Shown here in pieces: positions 1 through 11,699 of a stretch of DNA of 64,000 nucleotides (position 1 is its first letter; every line of letters begins with the position of its first letter). Location: positions 6,584,501 through 6,648,500 of the forward strand of contig NC_053044.1 of the NCBI RefSeq assembly GCF_003473485.1. The letters are read 5' to 3'. The notes under the pieces were generated by a model. That model ran no database searches, was not told the origin of the DNA, and was given only the letters and a program-made list of their open reading frames with translations. A program made the position numbers and the translations under genes. This DNA comes from Medicago truncatula (taxonomy: Eukaryota; Streptophyta; Magnoliopsida; Fabales; Fabaceae).

Positions 1-1209
1 CACAAGTGCCAGGCGCCTAGGGCCATGTGCCAGGCCCCCATTGTAAGGGTCTAGGTGCCTAGCACGTCACTCTGTACGTTGGATGCATGAAAGTGGCATC
101 CAGTGTTGAAAATGTTTGTTTCTTTGCCTTTCTGTGTGTTTGCTTCTATGTAAGATGTCTTGGAACATAATTCCTCCCTCTATAACGTATTTTGAGGCCT
201 CTTGAATCTTCATTCTTCATCGTCCCAAGTTCTGCAAAAATCTTCAGATGCATGATCTCTTGTGAATTTACAACATAAGATCATAAAATTGTTATGTTTC
301 ACGACCTATTGTTATAATCTTTATACTCTTTAAGAATTACTTCTTTTACTCCATTTTTGAAGTCTTTGAACCAATTCAAATATTTCTAACTCGTGTCAAA
401 CACTCATTCACATTTACTAATTTAATTAGTAATCTAAATGAAGTAAAAGAAATAAACATCTCTAGCAAATATGTATGGTGATTCATATACATCATATGTA
501 TATTGGTTCGAATAAATCAGATGTTCTTTCATAGTGAAATAATTTTTAAAGATGACACTCGCATCCTTCAAATGATATAAAATCAAACGAGTCCAATAGT
601 CTACATTCATGGAATTTGGAATTGTGAATCGCACTTATTTATACTAAACAATAATGTCAATGATATACAAAAGTTCAAATCTCATTTGATATTTTTCACA
701 TATGTTATAGATAAGCTTATCAAGATCATGAAACTCAAGTTCATTACTTGATTAGCACACTTGTACAGAAAATATTGTTTAGATAATTGGACAGCAATTG
801 TCTATTATTCAAACGCGTAATCCTTCACTTGTCAATACAAGATTTGGGATTAATACTTCTATTTTAAATGGAACTTAACGATACTTATTTGGTTTCATAC
901 CAAATTTAAATTTAAGTCCAAACATAAACTCCCAGAGTTAACGAAACAACGTGTTCCATTCTAGACTTAAGTCCAAGCATAACACTTATTTTTTAATTAT
1001 TTTTTTATATTTAAGAACCTACAAAATATACCTTTTTGTATTTAAAAAATTTCCAAACCAAATAAATCTGGGTTGAAATTCAATCCCACCGTAACTTTCA
1101 ATTTACTTTTATTCACGTCACTAAAACACTTTTATAAAACCTTGTTTAAAAAATTTGTCGTTACGAGCAAAAATTAAGATAAGCGCGCGGGGTCTTTTTG
1201 GATTCGATA
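1..1209. other. AT-rich intergenic DNA, no gene recognised
   Basis: No recognisable gene. A 66-codon minus-strand frame (634-434) is open but matches no family I know and is probably chance. The first 70 bases are comparatively GC-rich, with repeated GCCAGGC/GCCTAG words, and may be the edge of a repeat that continues outside the window. Confidence 0.4.
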
Positions 1210-1218
1210 TTTTATTTT

Positions 1219-4200
1219 GAGTAAATTACACTCCCCTTCCTTCAAAGATGTTTGAATTACATTTCCCTCCCCTCTTATGTTAAAATATACACTCCGCTCC
1301 TCTCTTATTCAAAATATATTAGAATTTTTTTCACTCCCCTCCCCTAAGAGAAGCTTGAATTACATTCCCCTCCCCTCTTATGTTAAAATCTACACTTTAA
1401 TCTCTCAATATTTTTTTTTTATTTCTAATAATCTAGCAAATAATTAAAATCTAACACACTTCGGGAAAAAAATAGTATTGTGGATCTATTTTAATATAAT
1501 CAAAATTTGAATACGTATTTTTTCGCTATTGTGCTCCCCGATTTTCGGATGTCAAACCATTAATTGATTTGAATCGTCGATCTTTGAACTCTCGATTTTT
1601 ATTCTTGGGAAGGGAAAAAATGAGTAAAAACCCTTATCGAGACTTTGGATTCGGGGGTTGGTTACGCGAAGGGAAGGTGCTAGCATCCTAAGCGTCTATG
1701 GTATTCCATAGGAACCTCTTACTTAGATTATTTTGTGCTAAGTTACTCGTTTATTTGAAAAATTATTGCCTAATGTCTAAGTGAAAGAATGGAGGGAGAA
1801 GAAGTATGTTTTTGGTTATTTTTATTTGATTTGGAAGGATAAAAATCCTATGCCTACATACCCTTAAAGAAAGGGATCAAAACCAATGTAGTTCACCTCA
1901 AAAATTTCTTTGATGGGTTAGGTTGATTTTAAGATTTTTGAAGATGGTTTTAAGAAGAGAAAGAGGCCTCAAGGCATGAGATAAAAGAAATGAGTGAAGT
2001 TGATTGATTTTAAATTTTGAAAATGATTGAAGTTGAATTAAAATTGATTAAAAATTTGATTAAGAAAATAAAGAGAAAATGTTGCTAAGAAAAAAAGATT
2101 TTTTTTGAAGTTTTGCATATTTGATTTTTTTTTTAAGAAAAATGATTTTTCTAAACTAACGTAACGTCGTAAAAATTAACGGAAAGCGGTAAATAAAATG
2201 TGGTAGTATCGGTGCATGTGTCGGTGCTTGTGTTACCTATATTATTACATCAATTCCTAAATACAACCCTAAGGCCTTTATGCCAAAATAAAAATGCAAG
2301 AAATAAAATTACATCAATTTCCTATTTATACACACTAAGTCAATGACAAAATAAAATAATGAGAAAATTAAATGTGCATGCTATGATTCAAGACAAAAAT
2401 TAAATAGTTAGTAATCACAAGAAATATCATGATGAATGAGACATAAGAAATAATAAGCAAGAATTAAGACAAATAAAAATTAAGGTCATCATATAAGAAA
2501 TAAACAAAAAAACATAAAAAGAAAACAAATAGAAAGGATTTTTAAAATTAGGGAAAATTAAAATAGTGAGAAAAATATTTTTTGGAATTTTTCTAAACAC
2601 GAAAATGTCAAAAAGTGTAAAAACAGTATTTTAAAAATAAAGATAATTAAAAATAAAAAAATAATAAAACATTGGCTCAGCAGGATTAATTCTGGACCAT
2701 TGGATTAATCCAGAGGTCCAGATCTGAATCCCAAGATCTCATCACAGCCATAGGATCTAAGATCCAACGGTCACAAAAACAACATAGAAACAAAGGGATT
2801 ATACTGAAAACACAGTGACCGTCAGATCAACGATCTGACGGTCCAAACAGAAACTACACTACATTCACGCAGAATAACACACACATGATCCAAGATCAAG
2901 AGACACAGGAGCCCTCAGATCAAGGAATGATCCAGATCCAAGGGCTGTAACGCGATGGAACACTGAATTGCAGTATGCGCATGTGCACAAGATCAAACCA
3001 AAAAAGAAAGCACTATAAAAGGGTTTTAACAAAAAAAACACAACATAAATCACACAATTCCTCTTTCTAAGAAAAAACCTAGAGAGAGAAGCTCCCCCTT
3101 CTCTCTACAAAGCTCGCCGGAGAAGAAGGTGGGGGAGGGGCGGCCGGAGCTGCTCCGGCGCGGTGGTCGGCCAGAGCGCCGCCGCGCCGGAGTTTTTTTT
3201 TTGCTTTTTTTCGAAAAAATTTTTTACATCAAATCACTCCTCTTCCCTTCCTCTACTCGAATCCGGACTCATAATCTCGAAAACATGCGCCAAAAATCCT
3301 AGATCTACAAATGAAGGTGTGAAAATTTTTACCTCTTTTTCCGGTCTCCTTCTCTCCTTTGAATCCGGTCCGTTTCGTTCCCTTCCTTTTCCGGTTCGGC
3401 CTCCTCCTTTGAATCCGGTCCGGTCCTGTTTCCTTCCTTTTCCGGTCCGATTCTGTTTTGGTTTGGATGATGATGATTTGTGTGGTTGTATGGGTTGATT
3501 TGAGGTTTTGTTGTTGTTATGCGATTCGGATTTGTAGTGATACAGATCCGGATTTGTGTTGTTGGGTTCGGATTTGTGTTGTTGCCGTGTTTGTTGTTAT
3601 TGTGTGTTTCTGGAAATGATTGTGGTTCATGTTCATGATGAACAACTATGAACATTCATGATGATTATTGTGTATTTTTATTTTTGATCTGAAAAAGTTG
3701 AGAGAGATGAAAGATTAGGGTTTCTGAATGATTGCTGCAGCTGCTACAGTGATTCTCTCTGACCCATTTCCCAATGATTGACAGTGTATTTATAGTGACA
3801 AATTAGGGTTGGCTCTGGTACAAATCAATGACCAAAATGCCCCTGCAGCTGAGACTTGGAGAAAAAGACTTTAACAAATAAATAAATAAATAAAACAAAA
3901 ACAAAATGAATAAAAAAATAAAAAAAGAGGAAGGAAGAAAGTCACTCACGTGACTTTCATTTCTTTGTTTTTTTTTCTAAAAAATAAAAAAATAAAATAA
4001 TAATAAACAAACTAACCTAAAAAAAAGAAAATAAAAAGTCCCTTCGAAATCTGACATGAGGTACTTCAAAGTATCCTCCCTGCCGAAATTTCGGTTGAAA
4101 TGATTAAAAAGACACGCCTTTTAAAATACAATTAGCCATTTTAAAATGACTTGCCTGTTATGACTAAAAGGATTATAAAATGCGTTTATAAAAATTCAAA

Positions 4201-4807
4201 TGAAGTGATTTTAAATATTGTAAAAAAAGCAAGCGAGGACTTAAATGCCAGATGAAAGCCTTTAAATGATTAATGACGAAAAACACGAGTTTTAAAAGGT
4301 AAAAAAAACGCATAAAAGAGAATCTGGACTAATATAAAATGCGGACAAGAAAGATTTCAAATGGTCCAAATTTGGGGTATGACAGCTATTTTTTATTCAC
4401 AATTTCATTAACGTGTAGTTTTCAACCCAATAATAACATATGAAATAACCCAAAATAAAATTAAAATATGTGAAAAATTACTAAAGACAATAAAACATGG
4501 TTATTTAAAAGTTAATTTTATACTCTAAATTATAAAATCAATAGAAAAATATTTAAATTTAATTACCATTGACATTTAAATTATAAGGAATTTAATTTAT
4601 TTTTCTTAAATGGTAGTTCAAAATTAGTATATATCGTAAAAATATTTGTTTATGTTAAAATAGATTAAAGTGTAGTGCATATTTAATTATTAAGGGAGAG
4701 AGTTGCAATTCAAATATCTTATAAGGGAGGGGAGTATAAATTTTACTTTTGAAGGGAGAGGAGTGTAGATTTTAACATAAGATGAGAGGGGAGTGTAGAT
4801 TTTACTC
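1219..4807. mobile_element. MULE-like MITE, split by a solo LTR
   Basis: Ends are inverted repeats. The left end begins GAGTAAATTACACTCC; the right end, read on the other strand, begins GAGTAAAATCTACACTCC. Both arms continue with runs of CTCCCCTCCC and TTATGTTAAAAT. A perfect 9-bp direct repeat, TTTTATTTT, flanks the element (1210-1218 and 4808-4816). A 9-bp TSD is the Mutator/MULE signature. Without the nested LTR the element would be about 729 bp and non-coding. The target is low complexity, so the TSD alone is weak; the long inverted ends carry the call. Confidence 0.7.
1530..4384 (+). mobile_element. Solo LTR, Gypsy-type (Ogre-like size), 2855 bp
   Basis: Starts TGTGCTCC and ends GTATGACA (TG...CA), with a perfect 5-bp TSD, GCTAT, at 1525-1529 and 4385-4389. 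No primer-binding site, internal region or second LTR follows, so this is a solo LTR left by LTR-LTR recombination. The first ~600 bp match the shorter LTR at 51418. TATAAAAG at 3015-3022, followed by pyrimidine-rich leader-like sequence, is a likely LTR promoter. The length suggests an Ogre/Tat-type Ty3/Gypsy element, but the lineage is inference. The open frames at 2865-3655 lie inside the LTR and are not credited as genes. Confidence 0.85.
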
Positions 4808-4816
4808 TTTTATTTT

Positions 4817-5442
4817 TTATAAAAACCCGCAGACAACTGTTTTACAAGGATAATCAAAATCCTCTTTTATCAGAGATACTATGTGATACCTCAAATTTAA
4901 AAAAAATTCCAAATCAAATAAAACTAGTTATATTGCAAAAAAAATTAGTTATATTTTCCCACAATTTTTTTAATTAAGTTTTTTTTTTAAAAAAAAAACA
5001 ATCACACATTCCATTGTTATTTTAGTTTTAAGAATATTGACTAATTTTGGGAGGGGGAAGAAAGATGAAGAGGATAGAAAAATTATTTGGACAGTAAACC
5101 AGAAGTTAGGTGATATATATTCAAAATTTTAACACTCATATCGCATTTTTCCAAAACAATAAAGTCAATTTTAGCATTCAAATGTCATGAAAACAAACCA
5201 TATCAATTTGTATCATTCTCCATCATTTCTTTCCAACCAAAACATTGTTTTCGTTTTATTACAATTTAAAAAGAAACAACTCGTTACCCTTAATTTGTCA
5301 CAAAAGTTGTTTGTTTCTTTGGCAACACCAAGTGAAACCAAAAATAAACATTATTAAGTTTCAAGAGTTGGTATATGATATATATATATATTGAAGACCT
5401 TAATATCATTCATCCATCTTTATATACGTTGTGCAACAAAAT
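4817..5442 (+). promoter_or_regulatory. Upstream region of the GDSL gene with TATA run
   Basis: AT-rich intergenic sequence. A TATATATATATA run at 5379-5391 lies about 55 bases before the ATG at 5443, at a plausible TATA-box distance, implying a short leader. Nothing else is identified. Confidence 0.45.
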
Positions 5443-7643
5443 ATGTTTATCTTTAAAGTTTTTTGGGTTATTTATCTTCTAACTCTACAAGTTTTCTTGG
5501 CCAATTCTTATCGTGCAAAGAGCCTTGTGCCAGCTTTGTATGTTTTTGGTGATTCAAGCGTAGATGCTGGAAACAATAACAATTTGAATACAATTGCTAA
5601 GGTTAATACATTTCCATATGGCATAGATTTCAATAATTGTTCTACAGGAAGGTTTAGCAATGGTAAAACCTTTGCAGATATTATTGGTAAGTTTTAGTTA
5701 GGTTCACCAGTTATTCTTGCTTCATCTAACTCACTCAACACAATAAAAAAACATTGAGTTCATTTTTTTGAGTTGACTGTATGAGAAGCAATCAAATCCT
5801 AGTATAAAAAAAATAAGATGTCTCATCGATGATTCGAAAATTAGTCTCATAACACACTCTCTAAGGGTCTATGTTGTCGGGATAACTACGTACAATTTGT
5901 CAATTGATGTCTCATTTAGCTCTTCAAGTGTAAAAAGCCGGGGAATTGGATATGTTGTGGCGCGTGTTCAAACTTGTAATACATTTCTTTGTGTTTTTGA
6001 GTTAAGTTTCTCTGTTCGACTCTTTGATGAAAAAAGAGGATTAAAAGTATAATATTTAATCAGAATCATAAATATTATTATTTTTTTGACAAAATTACTA
6101 TTAATATAAGATATATAACTTGAATGATTTTCAAATATTTTATGATCTATTTATGAAATTATTTTTTGCAGCTCTTAAATTGGGTTTACCAATGCCACCT
6201 GCATACCTAGGTGTCTCTACAACCGAGAGATATCAAATAGTCTCAGGCATCAACTATGCCTCAGGCTCATGTGGAATCTTGAATACAACGAGAAATGTAA
6301 AGAAATTTTCTGCACTGATTTATTGTTCAAGTTAAAAAAAAATAAAAAAATAAATTCACTAACCATTTAAATATTTTCTATGTCATAGGGTGAATGCTTA
6401 TCATTGGACAAACAAATCGAATATTTCACTTCAACGGTGACGAATGATCTTCCAAGAAACTTTAGAAGAAAGGCAAAATTGAGTCATTACTTATCTAAAT
6501 CTATATTCCTTTTATCCATTGGTTCAAATGATTACATTCTCAACTATTTTAAACAAGAAATGGAAACCAATCAAAAAGGAAATCCTGAAGAATTTGCAGA
6601 TTATCTTCTTGAGCAATTGGGTTCAAAAATAACGGTAAACTTATGTTTGATGAATTTTAACATTTTTGGCTTAAATTAAAAGATTTTCACTTTTACATCC
6701 CTCAAACATTTTTCCTTTATTAATCTCTAATTTCTATTACTCCCTTTTCTTTTCTGTTCATAATATTTTAATGGCAAAAATTACACACTTAAGTGTTGAA
6801 AATATGGAGAATTAGAGTTCGAACTTGTGTCGGAACATATCAAATATCCATACAACTATTGTTTGGAATATAATTATGAGACGATTAATCTCAATATATA
6901 TGACTATAACATAATTAAAAATTATACTCATCATTTTTGCTACATAATTAAAGAGAAAAATAATTGATGTTGAAGTTTGGAGTCTCTAATATTTATAGAT
7001 GAAATTTGAAACAAACTTCATTGTTTTACGTTCTAATTTTTATTTCACGGATTCAACATTTCTATGATTTTAATTCTTTTCACCAACCTTTGATTTTTAG
7101 AAAATTTATGATCTTGGTGGTCGAAAATTTGTGATCGGTAGCATTGGTCCAATTGGGTGTGCCCCATCATTTATTAATAGAACATCAAGTTCAAAAGATT
7201 GCAATGAAGATATGAATCAAAAGGTTAAACCCTTCTCAAACAAACTCCCATGGAAGCTTCAAGAGTTGCAGACTCAACTCTCAGGTTCAATCTTCACTAT
7301 TTCAGACAATTTAAAAATGTTCAAGAAGATAAAAAATTCCCCTGAACAATTTGGTGAGTTAATAATCCGCTTTTTCGAAAGAAAAAAAAATTAGACAAAT
7401 GGTTTTTCTTTATTTTTATTGTTTGTTATTTAACATTTTATTTTAAATTTTACAGGATTTACAAATATTTGGGACTCGTGTGTTGGTCAAGATGCAAAAC
7501 CATGTGAAAATCGGAAACAATACCTATTTTACGATTTTGGACACAGCACCGAAGCCACAAATGAAATATGTGCAAATAATTGTTTTAGTGGAAGAGATGC
7601 ATGTTTTCCTCTAAATATTGAACAATTAGTTCGTGCACATTGA
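5443..7643 (+). CDS. GDSL-type esterase/lipase, 5 exons
   Basis: Predicted secreted SGNH-fold serine hydrolase acting on acyl esters; the substrate cannot be told. Exons are 5443-5686, 6172-6296, 6389-6634, 7101-7353 and 7456-7643, all GT-AG and in frame, giving 351 residues, normal for plant GDSL lipases. Residues 1-22 form a hydrophobic signal peptide. Block I is [12 protein letters not shown], with nucleophile Ser38 and the usual Leu/Ile after GDS replaced by Ser. The block II region has [10 protein letters not shown], block III has GSNDY, and the C-terminal block has Asp316 and His319 in FYDFGHST, where DxxHPT is usual. The start is the ATG at 5443; an in-frame GTG at 5431 is not a plausible plant start. 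The catalytic residues are present, so activity is plausible. Confidence 0.88.
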
Positions 7644-8099
7644 TGTTTTTTTTACTTTGTTTTCAATATTTGTTTATCCATAATTGGTTTAGGTGATTTA
7701 GTCCATTCATTTTATTTTGTTGTGCCTATGATGCATAGGCTCTCTTTTATATCTCTTTGTAATTTTTGTTTCCTCATAGTATTGTTTGTGCTTTGTAGTT
7801 CTCTTTTTATTAAAATTTATTTGCATTTTCAAAGATATCAAAGATATAAGATTTGGGAACTCGAGTTCAAATTTTAGTAGAGTTATTCAGATCAAGCGGT
7901 TGAGAAAGGAAAAGATAATTTCCTCCCCCCAATCATTATGGATTAATTTCATAGTCACTAATAGACTCGTTGAAGTCTAAAACCCTTTTTTTTTTTTTTT
8001 TCTTCCAAAATCAAAATTAAAAAAAGGTACAAATTTGTATTTTCAAATTTTTCATTCAAGATTTTTAATCGATGCTCATTTTGTGCCGTATTTTCAACA
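7644..8099. other. 3' flank and intergenic DNA
   Basis: AT-rich sequence after the GDSL stop, with AATAAA-poor T-rich tracts. No gene or repeat recognised. Confidence 0.4.
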
Positions 8100-9292
8100 A
8101 GGTCTATGACTTTCATTTATGATTTAGTCTTCATTGTACCTCCAGTTGAGGCATTCAAGAACATCCTTGTTTATGCCTTTATCCCTTGTATGAAAATTTG
8201 CATTGAATTAAGTTCATTAAGTGTATTCCCTAGGCACCTTTGAGTAGTCACTTCAGGCTTTCCCAAACATCGTAGAGAGACTCCTCATCTTCTTGTTCAT
8301 AGTAATTTCAGCATGCTTCGCCGTGAACTTTATGACTAGAAAGAACCATTCAAGAAAATTCTTTTCAAGCTCTTCCCAATTTCAATGGTTCCACTTGGTA
8401 AATCTAACGACCAATCTTTAGCTCTTCCAATTAGTGTCATTGGGAAAAGTTGCAGCCTCTTCCTATCCTCCGTTATCAACACCGAATGTTTTATGTCAAA
8501 TGACACTGGATGGGTTGGTTAAAGTTCATGAGTAATATGTCCTCGATTGGTCCTTCTTACAAAGTCTTACAAGGTACACACTCCGGTCACATATATAAGC
8601 AAAAAAAAACATCAATCTTTGGTCACAAATATAAGCAAAACTAACCACTTTTACACTGTTATTCCTAATATACCCCTTTAAAGTCTTTTGTAGTTTTCAA
8701 TCACCTATTGAAATACACGTACACCAATACATTTCAATTCAATTCTCCATAATGCATTCATTTGAATTCTTCATAACAGCTTTTCATAACTCTTGGTGTA
8801 CCCAATACATCTTCTTCTTTTCAATTATAAAAATTCATTTAACTTATATTTGGTGTTAAGAAGCTGAAATGTCTTGCATATAATTGAATTGATGTTTCCA
8901 ATGCCTTGCATATTTTCAACGTGAGGTGGGAAACCAGAAGGTATTTCAACGTGAGGTACAATATTAAATTTCTCTAATGCAGTTGTACAATCATGTTGGT
9001 GTACATTAATTTTAAGAGAAGGGCAATATAGTCAATTTAACTTATGTTTTATACAAAATTTAGAAAATCAACTATACTTAACTGCATTTCTTAATCACCG
9101 TGAAAGCTGTTTTTTTTGCTTATATATGTGACCGGAGGGTGTATGTCTTGAGGGTGTTGGTGGTTGATTTGCTTCCATCTCGATTTCCTCGATGAATTTG
9201 AGTTGTTTCACAACCTTTTGATTTGCACTAGTTTTCTCGATTTCAGGATCATGAAGAAGTGGTTCAACACCTTTCTTGTTGTGCATAAACAA
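8100..9292 (-). pseudogene. Decayed Ty3/Gypsy gag fragment
   Basis: Read on the minus strand from about 9290 downward, pieces resemble the start and middle of plant Gypsy gag: a DPEIEKT-like N-terminal segment, then LIGRAKDWSLDLPSG (around 8440-8380), close to the retrotransposon gag core, then an EDEESLYD-like stretch near 8290. Frames shift repeatedly, so it cannot encode a protein. A Stowaway-like MITE (8577-9141) splits it. No LTRs were found beside it. Confidence 0.6.
8577..9141. mobile_element. Stowaway-like MITE (Tc1/mariner type)
   Basis: Inverted ends of about 32 bp: left CACACTCCGGTCACATATAT then AAGCAAAAAA; the right end is its reverse complement with one mismatch. TA dinucleotides flank both ends (8575-8576 and 9142-9143), the Tc1/mariner target. 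565 bp with no coding capacity. Outside the element the gag relic appears to continue on both sides. Confidence 0.72.
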
Positions 9293-9409
9293 AAATATAC
9301 CTTTTTATTTTGTCAAAAAAAACTTTTTATAGCACGGCAGAAGATAATTAGAATAGGGCGTATTAAAAACAAAATTTAACAATAATAAAATAAACTAAAA
9401 GAATCAAAG

Positions 9410-9442
<33 letters not shown>

Positions 9443-10994
9443 ACAAAAAAATTAAACTCATATCTTAAAAAATGTCGCGGTTTCTTGTTGAAATGAATCA
9501 ACAATTCTAAACAATAGTGTCGATGACAAAATACTAGCAAGTGTACTAGTGGTTCGACAAGTAGTAATATTTTAAAAGTATTCCTTTCCTCAGGGGTTGT
9601 CTAGTTTCCACTTCACTAATGTGATTATGATTAGGGTATTTGTAATAAAATTTACATAATCAAACAATTACAGAGAAGTTCGTCTTCCATGATGAAACCT
9701 AGCGAGGATTAGCTACTCATAGTTCCTAACCATATACAAATAGATATGAATAATGAAACATATGAAAAGGATCACCGGTTGATGATTCTTTAGCTTCAGA
9801 ATGGCTTCGGTCGTTCCAATCCTTTTGAAATCTCGTTTTTGTCTTCGTCTTCTCGTTTTTCCCTACATTTTAGAGGAAGTTGGCTCATGATGCAAGCCCA
9901 AATATCACGATGTTAGATAGATTGTGAGCTTCTCTATGACTCGTCGTTCCATATTTATGATGCATGACTCAAAGCCCATGATGCAAGATTGGCAATAGCA
10001 AACTCCTTTGTTTCTTCAGCCCTTGCTCCATTTATTCTCACCAAAACATCCATAATGACTATGCCCCAAGCAACATCAGTGATAAACTTGTAAAAAAGAC
10101 AACATGGTTGCAAAGTTGTCTCTGCTTCTAGTGGATTTCAATGGTTTTAAGGCTTTTTCCATCACGATGATGAGGATTAATGTTTTAACACACATTGAGG
10201 TATTTGAATCCCTTTGTTGATGTCCATATACATGCTTTGCTGAAATTGTTAGAAGAATTTGTCATGGTGCCTTATTTTGATCAAATTGGTATTGAATGGT
10301 TATTCAGATTGTTGACATTCAAGTTGGTCCTTATATTAATGCTTTACTTGAGCTATATAATCTTTTAGAACTCTCCATTGTTGATGTGAATATACATGAT
10401 CTTCAGGAACTGTCAAATGGATTTCCTTGGGTTCCTTCTATTAATCAACTTGTTTTTTTTCATGGGATGGTCCACTTGACTTGTTTTATTTCATGGGATG
10501 CTTTACTTGTTTTTTTTTAATAGAAATATTAATGTAATGAGTCAAAGAGCTTAAAAGGGCAATATAGAAAATATGAATGTGAACTCTTATAAATAAGAGA
10601 AGACCAAGAAAATAAGACATGAAAAATTATGATGTCATAATCATCTTCTTTTCTACCTGTATTCTCCTTCTCTAGATACTCTCTAATTCATCCTAATTTA
10701 TAAAACTCATTCTAGCTTATACATTAGCTATGAAACTTATTTTACTTTTCATATTTTACTTCATCAATATAAGACAATTTAAGGATTCTACTCGATTTTA
10801 AGTCTGTTACAGTGGACGGGTAAAACTAAACGCTCAACAACATTATTTAAACCACGAGTAAACTTAGGTACGAAACTCCTTAACATAATGAATTCTCTTT
10901 TGGTTGATTCATATGATATGATTGAGTAAGGTTTTATGATTAAGGAGAATTCAACATATGTTAGTTTCTCTTTTGGTATTCTCATAATGAATTC
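9293..10994. other. Intergenic DNA with repeat traces
   Basis: Contains an (AT)n tract at about 9411-9431. Around 9500-9660 is a sequence (CTAGCAAGTGTACTAGTGG...) that I associate with internal parts of legume LTR elements; this is weak. A 74-codon plus-strand frame at 10296-10520 matches nothing I know. At 10886-10930 is a copy of the sequence that also follows the Copia element at 18423. Confidence 0.35.
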
Positions 10995-11653
10995 TGTGAG
11001 AGTTAACTTAAAATCAGAAATCTGGAGCATCGCGCCACGATGGTTGAAGCAAGATTCCTGGGAAGCTACTGGAAAAATCGTGCCACGATGAAGCAGGGTC
11101 GTGCCACGATGGTCGCGCTGAAGATAAAAATAAAACGTATTTTCAGTTAGATTTGTTTCAGTTTTATAAGGGTTTACTTTCCACTATAAATACAGCCTTG
11201 TATCAGATGATAAAAGTGTGTAGAAAAACAAGGTTTAGACCAACAAACAAACTAGGGTTTATAGAGAATCTCTCTTGGCAACAACTCTAGGGTTGGGATT
11301 GTTTTGATTCACCTTGAACAAAACACTATTAGGATTGAGTCTCTTGGTCACGGGAAGAGGCTGGGACTTGGGTATAGTTAGGTTTGAAGACTGATTCTTG
11401 AAACTCATTATCTCTTTGTAAAGAAACTCATTCATTATAGTGGATCGGAGAGCTGCTCTCTCCCCCAGACTAGGTCATCATTAAACCAAACTGGGTAAAC
11501 AAATATCTTGTGTTCTTTCTCTCTCTCTCTCTCTTTTATCTCTTGCTGTTTTTGTTTGGATTATTTGCTACCCGCTTGATTTGATTACTTGGTATTAATT
11601 TGCTCCACGCATCAAGTTTTTATTGGTGTGGTTTTCTCAACGAATTCACAACA
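10995..11653 (+). repeat. 5' LTR of the Copia element
   Basis: 659 bp, TG...CA. Contains a TATA-like CTATAAATACAG at about 11194 and a short CT run at 11519-11533. Paired with the 3' LTR at 17725. Confidence 0.95.
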
Positions 11654-11673
11654 ATTGGCGCCCACCGTGGGGC
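11654..11673 (+). other. Primer-binding site of the Copia element
   Basis: ATTGGCGCCCACCGTGGGGC directly follows the 5' LTR. TGGCGCC would pair with the 3' end of a tRNA ending GGCGCCA, such as tRNA-Asp; the exact primer is inferred. Confidence 0.6.
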
Positions 11674-11699
11674 AAAGGTCAAATCAATAGCCAGGTATC

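Noticed and set aside
434..634. 66-aa minus-strand ORF
   Set aside because: Not recognised, no promoter or splice context; cannot be supported as a gene.
2865..3655. Protein-coding frames of 62-111 aa
   Set aside because: They lie in the solo LTR leader region, overlap on both strands and show low-complexity composition.
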